From: Citrobacter rodentium NBRC 105723 = DSM 16636
GTDB taxonomy: Bacteria; Pseudomonadota; Gammaproteobacteria; Enterobacterales; Enterobacteriaceae
DNA length: 64,000 bases
Assembly (NCBI RefSeq): GCF_021278985.1
Contig: NZ_CP082833.1
Coordinates: 186,001-250,000, forward strand
Reading direction: 5' to 3'
Of the stretch, positions 19,764 to 28,404 are shown in pieces; the first letter of the stretch is position 1, and every line of letters starts with the position of its first letter. A program made the position numbers and the translations under genes. Under the pieces are notes generated by a model, which worked only from the letters and a program-made list of their open reading frames with translations, had not been told where the DNA came from and searched no databases.

Positions 19764-20549
19764 ATGAGTGAATCCTTACATTTAACCCGTAACGGCGCTG
19801 TTCTGGAAATTATTCTCGATCGCCCTAAAGCCAATGCCATTGACGCCCGAACCAGTTTTCAGATGGGGGAAGTTTTTCTTAATTTCCGTGACGATCCTGA
19901 ACTGCGCGTCGCCATCGTGACCGGGGCGGGCGAGAAATTCTTTTCCGCAGGCTGGGACTTAAAAGCCGCTGCGGAAGGCGAAGCGCCGGACGCCGATTTC
20001 GGTCCCGGCGGTTTTGCGGGTCTGACTGAATGCTTCGATCTCGACAAACCGGTGATCGCCGCGGTCAACGGCTACGCTTTCGGCGGCGGCTTTGAGCTGG
20101 CGCTGGCGGCGGATTTTATCGTCTGCGCCGATCACGCCAGCTTTGCGCTGCCGGAGGCCAGGCTGGGCATCGTCCCGGACAGCGGCGGCGTACTGCGCCT
20201 GCCGAAGCGGTTACCGCCAGTTATCGCTAACGAAATGGTGATGACCGGCAGGCGGATGAGCGCCGGGGAAGCGCTCCGCTGGGGGATCGTCAATCGGGTA
20301 GTCAGCCAACAGGCGCTGATGGACAGCGCCCGTGAGCTGGCGCAACAGCTGGTCAGCAGCGCGCCGCTGGCGATCGCCGCGCTGAAAGAGATCTATCGCG
20401 CCACCGGCGAAATGTCGGTTGAGGAAGGGTATCGCTGTCTTCGTAGCGGCGCGCTGAAGCATTACCCGGCGGTATTGCATTCCGAAGATGCGCTCGAAGG
20501 ACCGCGGGCGTTCGCGGAAAAACGCGACCCGGTGTGGAAAGGGCGTTAA
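19764..20549 (+). CDS. caiD: Carnitinyl-CoA dehydratase CaiD
   Basis: Crotonase-family enzyme that interconverts carnitinyl-CoA and crotonobetainyl-CoA. The 261 residues equal the E. coli length. The oxyanion-hole segments FSAGWDLKAAAEGE and VNGYAFGGGFELALA are present, as is the LPEARLGIVPDSGG helix with the catalytic acid. CTGGAG precedes the ATG. It is the last gene of the operon here; caiE, which follows it in E. coli, is absent. Confidence 0.96.
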   Translation: MSESLHLTRNGAVLEIILDRPKANAIDARTSFQMGEVFLNFRDDPELRVAIVTGAGEKFFSAGWDLKAAAEGEAPDADFGPGGFAGLTECFDLDKPVIAAVNGYAFGGGFELALAADFIVCADHASFALPEARLGIVPDSGGVLRLPKRLPPVIANEMVMTGRRMSAGEALRWGIVNRVVSQQALMDSARELAQQLVSSAPLAIAALKEIYRATGEMSVEEGYRCLRSGALKHYPAVLHSEDALEGPRAFAEKRDPVWKGR

Positions 20550-20550
20550 C

Positions 20551-20763
20551 GCCGCCATCCGGCAATGTTAACGCCTGATGGCGCTGCGCTTATCAGGCCT
20601 ACGCACACCATCCCTATGCCTCCCCCCGTAGGCCGGATAAGGCATTTACGCCGCCATCCGGCAATGTTAATGCCTGATGACGCTGCGCTTATCAGGCCTA
20701 CCAGCGCACCATCTCATGCACACCCCGTAGGCCGGATAAGGCGGTTACGCCGCCATCCGGCAA
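20551..20763. repeat. REP/BIME cluster between caiD and caiF
   Basis: Alternating hairpins of the two REP orientations (GCCTGATGGCGC / GCGCTTATCAGGC and GGCCGGATAAGGCG / CGCCGCCATCCGGC) fill the whole gap between caiD and caiF. Two copies contain the intact ATCAGGCCTAC sequence that IS621-like elements use as target. The cluster stands where caiE lies in E. coli. Confidence 0.88.
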
Positions 20764-20775
20764 AGGTCTTTCCTC

Positions 20776-21165
20776 TTACCGCCGCAGGCTCTTTGACAGC
20801 ATCATCTGCCATTTCTGCTCGCGGTTCAGCTCCGACGGCGGTACGGCGGTCATTTGCGGCGTTCTGTTGACCATTTTTTGCTGCGCCCCCTGCCCCAGTC
20901 GGGCGTACAGCTGCGGCGCGATATGGGTGACCCGCACCAGACGCTGGCACTGGCAGCCGCGGCCTTCCAGCTGGTTAGGGATGGTCTTCGTTTCACAGTG
21001 AATTTCCGCCACCTCTGCAAGAATATAAGAGACGGTATTGCTCGCTTTGCAGTGATCCATATTAAATTGCTTCGCGATCTCTTTCGCGCTTACCCAACGC
21101 TTTTCCGCCATAACCCAGTCGGCAATCAACAAATAAAGCGGTTTATCAACACGTTCTTCACACAT
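20776..21165 (-). CDS. caiF: Carnitine operon transcriptional activator CaiF
   Basis: Activator of the divergent cai and fix operons in response to carnitine in the absence of oxygen. I chose the ATG at 21165 (MCEERVDKPLYLLIADWVMA), giving 129 residues; a GTG two codons upstream is possible. The N-terminal half reads as a helix-turn-helix (WVSAKEIAKQFNMDHCKASNTVSYIL), and the EGRGCQCQRLVRV segment and end LNREQKWQMMLSKSLRR match E. coli CaiF. It converges on the cai operon across the REP cluster. Confidence 0.94.
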   Translation of the reverse strand: MCEERVDKPLYLLIADWVMAEKRWVSAKEIAKQFNMDHCKASNTVSYILAEVAEIHCETKTIPNQLEGRGCQCQRLVRVTHIAPQLYARLGQGAQQKMVNRTPQMTAVPPSELNREQKWQMMLSKSLRR

Positions 21166-21361
21166 AATCACACCATTTCACAAATTAAAAATCCTGCTAT
21201 GTCCTGTCGGCAAAAATTCAAACAAGACCATATTAAAAATGTGGATATAGGGGATAGTATGCAACTTGCCGGGCAATGAGTGTGATCCAAATCTTGCTTG
21301 TTACATTGATATTCCTGCTATTGCGGCGTCATGATCCAGCCAGAAAACGAAGGCATAAAAA

Positions 21362-21385
21362 AACGGCTCCGTTAACGGAACCGTT
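21362..21385 (-). terminator. Rho-independent terminator of carAB
   Basis: Read on the minus strand: AACGGTTCCG-TTAA-CGGAGCCGTT followed by a run of Ts, 27 bases after carB. The rest of the caiF-carB gap (21166-21361) should hold the caiF promoter; I see nothing else in it. Confidence 0.9.
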
Positions 21386-21411
21386 TTTAACAGCCGAATA
21401 ATCAGCGTCGG

Positions 21412-24400
21412 TTATTTTTTAATTTGCGCGTGCATTTCCTGTACCGAAATCACCTTTTCGGTGGCATCGGCATTCAGCGCCATCGCGGTAGCGAAGCCGC
21501 CGTTCAGCGTGGTGTCGTAGTGCACTTTATACTGCAGCGCGCTGCGGCGGATCACCCGGGAGTCCTCAATAGCGCGACGTCCGGCGGTGGTGTTAATGAT
21601 GTAGGTGTATTCGCCATTCTTGATGCGATCCTGAATATGCGGACGACCTTCATGCACCTTGTTTACCAGACGCGGGTTGATGCCCGCCTCGCCCAGCACA
21701 ATCGCCGTGCCGTGGGTGGCATCCAGCTCAAAGCCCTGTTTCAGCAGCTTCGCGGCAAGATCCACCACGCGCTCTTTATCGCCTTCGCGCACGGAGAGCA
21801 GCGCACGCCCCTGTTTCTTCATCGTGGAGTTGCTACCCAGCTGCGCCTTGGCAAACGCCTCCGCGAAGGTGCGGCCCACGCCCATCACTTCCCCGGTAGA
21901 GCGCATTTCCGGCCCTAACAGCGGGTCGACGCCCGGGAATTTGTTGAACGGCAGCACCACCTCTTTCACCGAGTAGTAAGGCGGGATGATCTCTTTCGTT
22001 ACGCCCTGCTCAGCCAAAGACTTACCGGTCATTACTCGCGCCGCCACTTTCGCCAGCGGAACGCCGGTCGCTTTGGAGACGAACGGTACGGTACGCGCCG
22101 CGCGCGGGTTAACTTCAATCAGATAGACTTCGTTATCTTTCACCGCAAACTGCACGTTCATCAGGCCGCGAACCTGCAGTTCGAAAGCCAGCTTCTGCAC
22201 CTGCTGGCGCATCACGTCCTGGATCTCCTGGCTCAGCGTGTAGGCTGGCAGCGAACAGGCGGAGTCGCCGGAGTGTACGCCTGCCTGCTCGATATGCTCC
22301 ATGATGCCGCCAATCAGCACCATCTCGCCGTCGCAGATGGCGTCTACGTCCACTTCCACCGCATCGTCGAGGAAGCGGTCAAGCAGCACCGGCGCGTCGT
22401 TGGACACGCTGACCGCCGTCTGGAAGTAGCGACGCAGATCCGCTTCGTCGTAGACAATTTCCATCGCCCGACCGCCAAGAACGTAAGAAGGACGCACCAC
22501 CAGCGGATAGCTAATCTCTTTCGCCTTTTCGACCGCCTGTTCGATAGTGGTAACGGTGGCATTCGCCGGCTGCTTCAGCTTCAGGCGGTCAACCGCATGC
22601 TGGAAACGCTCACGGTCTTCCGCGCGGTCAATGGCGTCCGGACTGGTGCCGATAACCGGTACGCCAGCCGCTTCAAGAGCACGCGCCAGCTTCAGCGGCG
22701 TCTGGCCGCCGTACTGGACGATAACGCCTTTCGGCTTCTCAATGCGCACGATTTCCAGCACGTCTTCCAGAGTGACCGGCTCAAAGTACAGGCGGTCGGA
22801 GGTGTCATAGTCGGTTGAAACCGTCTCCGGGTTACAGTTAACCATGATGGTTTCGTAACCGTCTTCGCGCAGCGCCAGCGAAGCATGGACGCAGCAGTAA
22901 TCAAACTCGATACCCTGGCCGATACGGTTCGGGCCGCCGCCGAGAACCATGATTTTGTCACGGTCGACGGACGGATTCGCTTCACACTCGTCTTCATACG
23001 TGGAGTACATGTAGGCGGTGTCGGTGGCGAATTCCGCCGCGCAGGTATCCACGCGCTTGTATACCGGATGCAGGTCGTACTGGTCGCGCAGCTTGCGGAT
23101 TTCCGCTTCGCGTACCCCCGCCAGCTTCGCCAGACGCGCATCGGCAAAGCCTTTACGCTTCAGCTGGCGCAGGAAGTCGGCGGTCAGGCCGTTGATGCCC
23201 AGCTCCGCCACTTTTTCTTCCAGACGCACCAGCTCTTCAATCTGCACCAGGAACCAGCGATCGATGTTGGTCAGGTTGAACACGCCGTCAACCGAGAGGC
23301 CCGCGCGGAACGCGTCGGCGATGTACCAGATACGATCCGCGCCCGCATCTTTCAGCTCGCGGCGAATTTTGGTCAGCGCTTCCGGATCGTCGAGGCTCAC
23401 TTTCGGGTCGAAGCCGGTGGCGCCCACTTCCAGACCGCGCAGCGCTTTTTGCATGGACTCCTGCTGGGTGCGGCCAATCGCCATCACTTCGCCGACCGAC
23501 TTCATCTGCGTGGTCAGACGGTCATTGCTGCCGGCGAATTTTTCGAAGTTGAAGCGTGGGATTTTGGTCACCACGTAGTCGATGGAGGGCTCGAACGAGG
23601 CCGGGGTACGCCCGCCGGTAATGTCGTTCATCAGCTCATCAAGGGTGTACCCCACCGCCAGTTTCGCCGCCACTTTGGCAATCGGGAAGCCGGTAGCCTT
23701 GGAGGCCAGCGCGGAGGAGCGCGATACGCGCGGGTTCATCTCAATAACAATCAGGCGACCATTTTTCGGGTTTACCGCAAACTGAACGTTTGAACCGCCG
23801 GTTTCGACGCCAATTTCACGCAGCACCGCCATCGAGGCGTTACGCATGATTTGATACTCTTTGTCGGTCAGCGTCTGGGCGGGCGCGACGGTGATGGAGT
23901 CGCCGGTGTGGATGCCCATCGCGTCGAAGTTTTCAATGGAGCAGACGATGATGCAGTTATCGTTCTTATCCCGCACCACCTCCATCTCGTACTCTTTCCA
24001 GCCGATCAGCGATTCATCAATCAGCAGCTCTTTGGTGGGTGAAAGATCCAGACCACGGGCGCAAATCTCTTCAAATTCTTCGCGGTTATACGCAATGCCG
24101 CCGCCGGTGCCGCCCATCGTAAAGGACGGACGGATGATACACGGATAACCGACGTCAGCGGCCACCGCCAGCGCCTCTTCCATCGTGTGGGCGATACCCG
24201 AGCGTGCGGTTTCAAGACCGATTTTCTTCATTGCGATGTCGAAACGACGGCGGTCTTCGGCTTTATCAATCGCATAGGCGGTGGCGCCGATCATGGTCAC
24301 GCCGAACTCTTCGAGGACTCCCTGACGCTCCAGCTCCAGCGCGCAGTTCAACGCCGTCTGGCCGCCCATCGTCGGCAGCACCGCGTCCGGGCGCTCTTTT

Positions 24401-24636
24401 TCGATAATTTTACGCACCACTTCCCAGTGAATCGGCTCGATGTAGGTGGCATCGGCCATTTCCGGGTCGGTCATGATGGTTGCCGGGTTAGAGTTGACGA
24501 GGATAACGCGATAGCCTTCCTCGCGCAGCGCCTTACACGCCTGCGCGCCGGAGTAGTCAAACTCACACGCCTGACCGATAACAATCGGACCCGCGCCCAG
24601 AATCAGGATACTTTTTATGTCTGTACGTTTTGGCAT
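21412..24636 (-). CDS. carB: Carbamoyl-phosphate synthase large subunit CarB
   Basis: Makes carbamoyl phosphate from bicarbonate, two ATP and ammonia channelled from CarA, for arginine and pyrimidine synthesis. The 1074 residues show the internal duplication of two ATP-grasp halves: PSFTMGGTGGGIAYN in the first and PSYVLGGRAMEIVYDE in the second. Each half starts with a pre-ATP-grasp loop (ILGAGPIVIGQACEFDYSG and VLGGGPNRIGQGIEFDYCC). The C-terminal 130 residues form the allosteric MGS-like domain. It follows carA by 18 bases. Confidence 0.98.
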   Translation of the reverse strand: MPKRTDIKSILILGAGPIVIGQACEFDYSGAQACKALREEGYRVILVNSNPATIMTDPEMADATYIEPIHWEVVRKIIEKERPDAVLPTMGGQTALNCALELERQGVLEEFGVTMIGATAYAIDKAEDRRRFDIAMKKIGLETARSGIAHTMEEALAVAADVGYPCIIRPSFTMGGTGGGIAYNREEFEEICARGLDLSPTKELLIDESLIGWKEYEMEVVRDKNDNCIIVCSIENFDAMGIHTGDSITVAPAQTLTDKEYQIMRNASMAVLREIGVETGGSNVQFAVNPKNGRLIVIEMNPRVSRSSALASKATGFPIAKVAAKLAVGYTLDELMNDITGGRTPASFEPSIDYVVTKIPRFNFEKFAGSNDRLTTQMKSVGEVMAIGRTQQESMQKALRGLEVGATGFDPKVSLDDPEALTKIRRELKDAGADRIWYIADAFRAGLSVDGVFNLTNIDRWFLVQIEELVRLEEKVAELGINGLTADFLRQLKRKGFADARLAKLAGVREAEIRKLRDQYDLHPVYKRVDTCAAEFATDTAYMYSTYEDECEANPSVDRDKIMVLGGGPNRIGQGIEFDYCCVHASLALREDGYETIMVNCNPETVSTDYDTSDRLYFEPVTLEDVLEIVRIEKPKGVIVQYGGQTPLKLARALEAAGVPVIGTSPDAIDRAEDRERFQHAVDRLKLKQPANATVTTIEQAVEKAKEISYPLVVRPSYVLGGRAMEIVYDEADLRRYFQTAVSVSNDAPVLLDRFLDDAVEVDVDAICDGEMVLIGGIMEHIEQAGVHSGDSACSLPAYTLSQEIQDVMRQQVQKLAFELQVRGLMNVQFAVKDNEVYLIEVNPRAARTVPFVSKATGVPLAKVAARVMTGKSLAEQGVTKEIIPPYYSVKEVVLPFNKFPGVDPLLGPEMRSTGEVMGVGRTFAEAFAKAQLGSNSTMKKQGRALLSVREGDKERVVDLAAKLLKQGFELDATHGTAIVLGEAGINPRLVNKVHEGRPHIQDRIKNGEYTYIINTTAGRRAIEDSRVIRRSALQYKVHYDTTLNGGFATAMALNADATEKVISVQEMHAQIKK

Positions 24637-24654
24637 GGCTCTGTTAACCCCTGA

Positions 24655-25803
24655 TTATTTCGCGGACTGACGGTATTGCTCAATAAGTTCGATAAAGTGG
24701 TCGAACAGCGGTGCGGCGTCGTGCGGCCCCGGGCTGGCTTCCGGATGGCCCTGGAAGCTGAACGCCGGTTTGTCGGTGCGATGAATCCCCTGCAAAGTCT
24801 GGTCGAACAGCGATTTATGGGTGACGCGCAGGTTTGCCGGCAGCGTGGCTTCATCGACCGCAAAACCGTGGTTCTGCGCCGTGATCATTACGGTATTGTT
24901 GTCGATATCTTTCACCGGATGGTTACCGCCGTGGTGGCCGAATTTCATCTTCACGGTCTTCGCCCCGCTCGCCAGCGCCAGCAGCTGATGGCCCAGGCAG
25001 ATGCCAAATAGCGGGATGTCGGTATTCAGGAACTGCTGGATCGCGTCGATGGCGTAATCGCACGGCGCCGGATCGCCAGGCCCATTCGAAAGGAAGATGC
25101 CGTCCGGGTTCATTTTTAATACCTCTTCGGCGGAGGTTTTCGCGGGAACGACAGTCAGGCGGCAGCCTCTGTCCACCAGCATACGCAGAATGTTGCGCTT
25201 GGCGCCAAAATCGTAAGCGACAACGTGGAACGGCAGGTCGTCTTCTTTTTTCGCTTCCGGCAGGTCGCCTGAAAGCGTCCAGCTGCCCTGCGTCCAGCTG
25301 TAGGTTTCCGTTGTCGTGACCTCTTTCGCCAGGTCCATACCGTTCAGGCCCGGAAACGCTTTCGCTTTTTCCAGCGCCAGCTGCGCATCCGGATTATCGC
25401 CAGCGATGATGCAGCCGTTCTGTGCCCCTTTCTCGCGCAGCAGACGCGTCAGCTTACGGGTATCAATATCCGCAATCGCCACGATGTTATGGCGCTTGAG
25501 ATAAGAAGAGAGGTCTTCGGTATTGCGGAAGTTGCTGGCAATCAGCGGCAGATCGCGAATAACGAGGCCCTGCGCATGTACCCGGGAAGATTCTTCATCG
25601 GCGGCGTTGGTGCCGACATTACCGATATGGGGATAAGTAAGAGTAACGATTTGGCGGGAATAGGAAGGATCAGTGAGGATTTCTTGATAACCGGTCATTG
25701 AAGTATTGAAAACGACTTCCCCAACCGCCGAACCTGTTGCCCCTATGGCCCGACCGTGAAACTGGGTTCCGTCTTCCAGAACCAATAGCGCTGACTTAAT
25801 CAA
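24655..25803 (-). CDS. carA: Carbamoyl-phosphate synthase small subunit CarA
   Basis: Glutamine amidotransferase subunit that supplies ammonia to CarB. The start is a TTG at 25803: GGAGG stands five bases before it and it gives 382 residues, the E. coli length. An upstream ATG (25830) would place the ribosome site inside the gene. The class I amidotransferase triad is visible: Cys in FGICLGHQL, and His and Glu in FSFQGHPEASPG. The promoter region carries two ARG boxes and a PurR-like box, so arginine and purine control is expected. Confidence 0.97.
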   Translation of the reverse strand: MIKSALLVLEDGTQFHGRAIGATGSAVGEVVFNTSMTGYQEILTDPSYSRQIVTLTYPHIGNVGTNAADEESSRVHAQGLVIRDLPLIASNFRNTEDLSSYLKRHNIVAIADIDTRKLTRLLREKGAQNGCIIAGDNPDAQLALEKAKAFPGLNGMDLAKEVTTTETYSWTQGSWTLSGDLPEAKKEDDLPFHVVAYDFGAKRNILRMLVDRGCRLTVVPAKTSAEEVLKMNPDGIFLSNGPGDPAPCDYAIDAIQQFLNTDIPLFGICLGHQLLALASGAKTVKMKFGHHGGNHPVKDIDNNTVMITAQNHGFAVDEATLPANLRVTHKSLFDQTLQGIHRTDKPAFSFQGHPEASPGPHDAAPLFDHFIELIEQYRQSAK

Positions 25804-25813
25804 AACACCCTCC

Positions 25814-25852
25814 AGAGAATATTCACTCACTTTATTTGCATACTAATTCATT
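25814..25852 (-). promoter_or_regulatory. Tandem ARG boxes (ArgR operator) of carAB
   Basis: Two 18-bp ARG-box matches, 25814-25831 (AGAGAATATTCACTCACT) and 25835-25852 (TTTGCATACTAATTCATT), separated by 3 bases, the spacing used by hexameric ArgR. They lie 11-49 bases before the carA start, at the place of the arginine-repressed P2 promoter in E. coli. Confidence 0.85.
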
Positions 25853-26021
25853 TGTAAGGGATGAATCAATGCAAATCTGCTTACCTGAATTTCTGGCAAA
25901 CGGCGGCATTCTGAAGAGAAGGCAGGTAAAAGTCAACTTAAAGGCAGTATTTTTTATACTATTTTGCCGCTCAGGAACGGAACGGGCGCTTTATCTGGTA
26001 AAAAGATCAACTAACTCAGGC

Positions 26022-26037
26022 TGGAAAACGCTTGCGC
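26022..26037 (-). promoter_or_regulatory. PurR-like box upstream of carAB
   Basis: Read on the minus strand, GCGCAAGCGTTTTCCA fits the PUR-box pattern (GCAAnCGnTTnC core) at nearly all fixed positions. In E. coli PurR acts on the upstream pyrimidine/purine-controlled car promoter P1. The gap 25853-26182 is otherwise non-coding and AT-rich, as needed for the IHF and PepA architecture known there; I could not place those sites. Confidence 0.6.
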
Positions 26038-26182
26038 GCGCATTAGCGTATTAAAAATGACGGCAGCGTCAAAAAAAGTGGACCATCTGGTCAAAATTTA
26101 CATTTCGACAACCAGATCTGACCGGATAAATTTAATTTTAAGCCATCTGGTAAATTAAAGTACTCGTAATGGCTAAAATAAA

Positions 26183-26203
26183 AGGGCAATAAAATATTGC
26201 CCT
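26183..26203 (-). terminator. Rho-independent terminator of dapB
   Basis: A perfect 9-bp inverted repeat (AGGGCAATA / TATTGCCCT, 3-base loop) followed on the minus strand by TTTATTTT, 54 bases after the dapB stop. Confidence 0.85.
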
Positions 26204-26256
26204 ATGTAATCAATAGATTGAGATTACAATAACCACATCACGAAGGTAATATCGCG

Positions 26257-27078
26257 TTATAAATTGTTTAAATCCAGCACGTCTCGCATATCAAAAAGGC
26301 CGTTTTGCTTCGCAGAAAGCCAAAGCGCGGATCTTACCGCTCCGTTAGCGAAAGTCATCCGGCTGGAGGCTTTATGGGTGATTTCGACCCGCTCGCCGAT
26401 ATCGGCAAACATCGCCGTGTGCTCCCCAACGATATCGCCCGCCCGCACGGTGGCGAAACCGATGGTTCCCGGCACGCGTTCGCCGGTGTAGCCTTCGCGG
26501 CTGTAAACGGCGCACGCCTTGAGATCTTTATCCAGCGCATGCGCAATCGCCTCTCCCATCGCCAGCGCGGTACCCGACGGCGCATCCACTTTATGCCGGT
26601 GGTGGGCTTCGATAATTTCGATATCGGTGTAATCGCCCATCACCTTCGCCGCTTTCTCCAGCAGCTTCAGCATAACGTTGACGCCAACGCTGAAGTTAGC
26701 CGCGAACACAATGCCAATCTGCCGGGATGCATCGCGAATCGCCTGCTTGCCCGCCTCATCAAATCCGGTGGTGCCGATGACCATCGCTTTACCGTGTTCA
26801 CGACAAAACGCCAGGTGGTTCAGCGTCCCCTCCGGGCGGGTAAAATCGATAAACACATCAAAGTCATCCTTTACCGCCTCAAGGCTGCTCTGGACGGTAA
26901 CGCCCGTCTTCCCTGCGCCTGCCAGCTCTCCGGCATCGCTGCCCAGCAGAGACGATCCCTCACGTTCCAGCGCCGCGCCAAGCGCAACACCTTCCATCTG
27001 GAGGACGGCCTGAATTAACTGGCGGCCCATACGGCCACCCGCGCCGGCAATCGCGACGCGGACCTGTGCATCATGCAT
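26257..27078 (-). CDS. dapB: 4-hydroxy-tetrahydrodipicolinate reductase DapB
   Basis: Reduces hydroxy-tetrahydrodipicolinate with NAD(P)H in lysine and diaminopimelate synthesis. The 273 residues equal the E. coli length. The N-terminal VAIAGAGGRMGRQLIQAV loop binds NAD(P)H, and EAHHRHKVDAPSGTA carries the catalytic His pair and Lys of the family. It is monocistronic, with its own terminator before carA. Confidence 0.97.
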   Translation of the reverse strand: MHDAQVRVAIAGAGGRMGRQLIQAVLQMEGVALGAALEREGSSLLGSDAGELAGAGKTGVTVQSSLEAVKDDFDVFIDFTRPEGTLNHLAFCREHGKAMVIGTTGFDEAGKQAIRDASRQIGIVFAANFSVGVNVMLKLLEKAAKVMGDYTDIEIIEAHHRHKVDAPSGTALAMGEAIAHALDKDLKACAVYSREGYTGERVPGTIGFATVRAGDIVGEHTAMFADIGERVEITHKASSRMTFANGAVRSALWLSAKQNGLFDMRDVLDLNNL

Positions 27079-27211
27079 AGTTATTCTCTTACGTTAAAAT
27101 GAGGTAAAGCGCTTTCAGAGTAACCAGCCTGTGATAAAGCCGCCATCTGAAAACGTCGATAATTAGAATTTTATGATAAACAGGCAGGCGTATCAGTAAA
27201 AGGCATGATGT

Positions 27212-28219
27212 TCAGTGAAAACCGCATGACTCCCGGATAACCAGCGCGGGCGGAAGAATGATCCGTTTCGGCGGCTCATCGTTCCCCTGTATCCGGCTGT
27301 ACAACAGTTCGCCCGCTTTGCGCCCGATCTCCTTCGCCGCCACGGAAACGGTGGTCAACGCAGGCTGTACCAGCGCCGCCTCGGTGATATCGTCAAATCC
27401 CACCAGCGCGAAATCGCGTCCCGGTTCACGGCCCATTTTGCGCAGCGCCTGCATCACGCCCAGCGCCACTATATCCTGGTAGCAAACGGCGGCGGTGATC
27501 TGCGGATAGCGGCCAAGAATGGACTCCGCCGCTTTCGCCCCGTCTGGCTGACTGGCCCCGGCGGCGACAATCCAGTCAGGATCGGGCGAAATTCCCCACT
27601 CCAGCAGCGTGCTGGTAAATCCGCCAATTCGCTGTGCGCGGGTGCCGGACCCCGGACTCCCGCCGATAAAGGCGATATTTTTATGGCCCAGTCTGAGCAA
27701 ATGCGTCGTCGCCATCTGCGTGCCGAGAAAGTTATCGGTGCCGACATAATCAAAATCGGGATCGTTCACCGTGCGGACCACCATAATTGCGGGGATGTTG
27801 CGCCTTTTCAGCGCGTCAAAAAAGGAAACCGGCGTCTCCCTCGCAGCGCAGAGCACCATGCCGCAGGCGTTATTGCGCATCAGGGAGTCAACAAACTTTT
27901 GCTGCCGCTCGCCGGACTCTTCGCTGTTGGCCAGAAACAGCAGCAGATCGTGTCGCTCCATCTCATCGCTAAGCCCGGCGGTCATTTCGCCATAGAAGGG
28001 GTTAGTAATGTCATGGAGTAACAGGCCGACCTGGTTACTGCTGCGGTTACGCAGATTGGCGGCGGTTTGATTATAAACGTAGCCGGACGCATCCAGCGCC
28101 TGCAACACCCGTTCACGCGTTGCCTGTGAGATACGCCCCCGATTGCGTAATACCATTGATACGGTCGCCGTAGAGACGCCCGCCCTTTTAGCGACCTGCG
28201 CCAGCGTAACTGTTGTCAT
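27212..28219 (-). CDS. LacI-family repressor of the sugar PTS island
   Basis: A 335-residue regulator with an N-terminal LacI helix-turn-helix (VTLAQVAKRAGVSTATVSMV) and a periplasmic-binding-protein-like sensor domain to the end. I chose the ATG at 28219, preceded by GGAGGAATC; upstream in-frame codons overlap the operator. It is divergent from the isomerase/PTS operon. Four copies of a GGTTAATCGATTAACC-like palindrome lie next to the genes of this island, one just upstream of its own start, so it very likely represses itself, the PTS operon and the cupin isomerase gene. The inducer is unknown. Confidence 0.9.
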   Translation of the reverse strand: MTTVTLAQVAKRAGVSTATVSMVLRNRGRISQATRERVLQALDASGYVYNQTAANLRNRSSNQVGLLLHDITNPFYGEMTAGLSDEMERHDLLLFLANSEESGERQQKFVDSLMRNNACGMVLCAARETPVSFFDALKRRNIPAIMVVRTVNDPDFDYVGTDNFLGTQMATTHLLRLGHKNIAFIGGSPGSGTRAQRIGGFTSTLLEWGISPDPDWIVAAGASQPDGAKAAESILGRYPQITAAVCYQDIVALGVMQALRKMGREPGRDFALVGFDDITEAALVQPALTTVSVAAKEIGRKAGELLYSRIQGNDEPPKRIILPPALVIRESCGFH

Positions 28220-28240
28220 GATTCCTCCCTGCTGCATACA

Positions 28241-28256
28241 GGTTAATCGAATAACC
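28241..28256. promoter_or_regulatory. LacI-type operator O1
   Basis: GGTTAATCGAATAACC, a 16-bp palindrome with a central CG and one asymmetric pair, beginning 22 bases before the regulator's start codon: suited to autoregulation. Confidence 0.75.
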
Positions 28257-28274
28257 AAAATATCTCTTCACACC

Positions 28275-28290
28275 TGTGATTTCCATCACG
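28275..28290. promoter_or_regulatory. CRP-like site of the PTS operon
   Basis: TGTGA-TTTCCA-TCACG differs from the ideal CRP palindrome core at one position. It lies between the divergent regulator and operon, so catabolite control by cAMP-CRP is likely. Confidence 0.75.
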
Positions 28291-28329
28291 CTGGCGACAC
28301 ATTTCCGCCCCTGGTTTCTCTTTTTGACG

Positions 28330-28346
28330 GGTTAATCGCGTTAACC
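28330..28346. promoter_or_regulatory. LacI-type operator O2 overlapping a candidate promoter
   Basis: GGTTAATCGCGTTAACC follows directly after a TTGACG hexamer (28324-28329) and would lie in the promoter spacer. The matching -10 hexamer is poor (AGCTTA), so the promoter itself is tentative while the operator match is good. Confidence 0.68.
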
Positions 28347-28361
28347 AGCTTAGAAAAACAA

Positions 28362-28377
28362 GGTTAATCGATTAATC
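28362..28377. promoter_or_regulatory. LacI-type operator O3
   Basis: GGTTAATCGATTAATC, 27 bases before the first operon gene and 32 bases (about three helical turns) from O2. A repressor at this place would block transcription or initiation directly. Confidence 0.78.
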
Positions 28378-28404
28378 TCCATTTAGCTAATACGGAGACA
28401 GAAA

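Noticed and set aside
20853..21279. Plus-strand 141-codon frame opposite caiF.
   Set aside because: caiF is recognisable on the other strand with matching ends; the frame has no domain.
22273..23793. Plus-strand open frames opposite carB.
   Set aside because: Shadows of a strongly conserved gene; no start signals or domains.
25853..26182. Small plus-strand frame of 72 codons in the carA-dapB gap.
   Set aside because: It overlaps the ARG boxes and the likely upstream car promoter and has no ribosome site; it is regulatory DNA.
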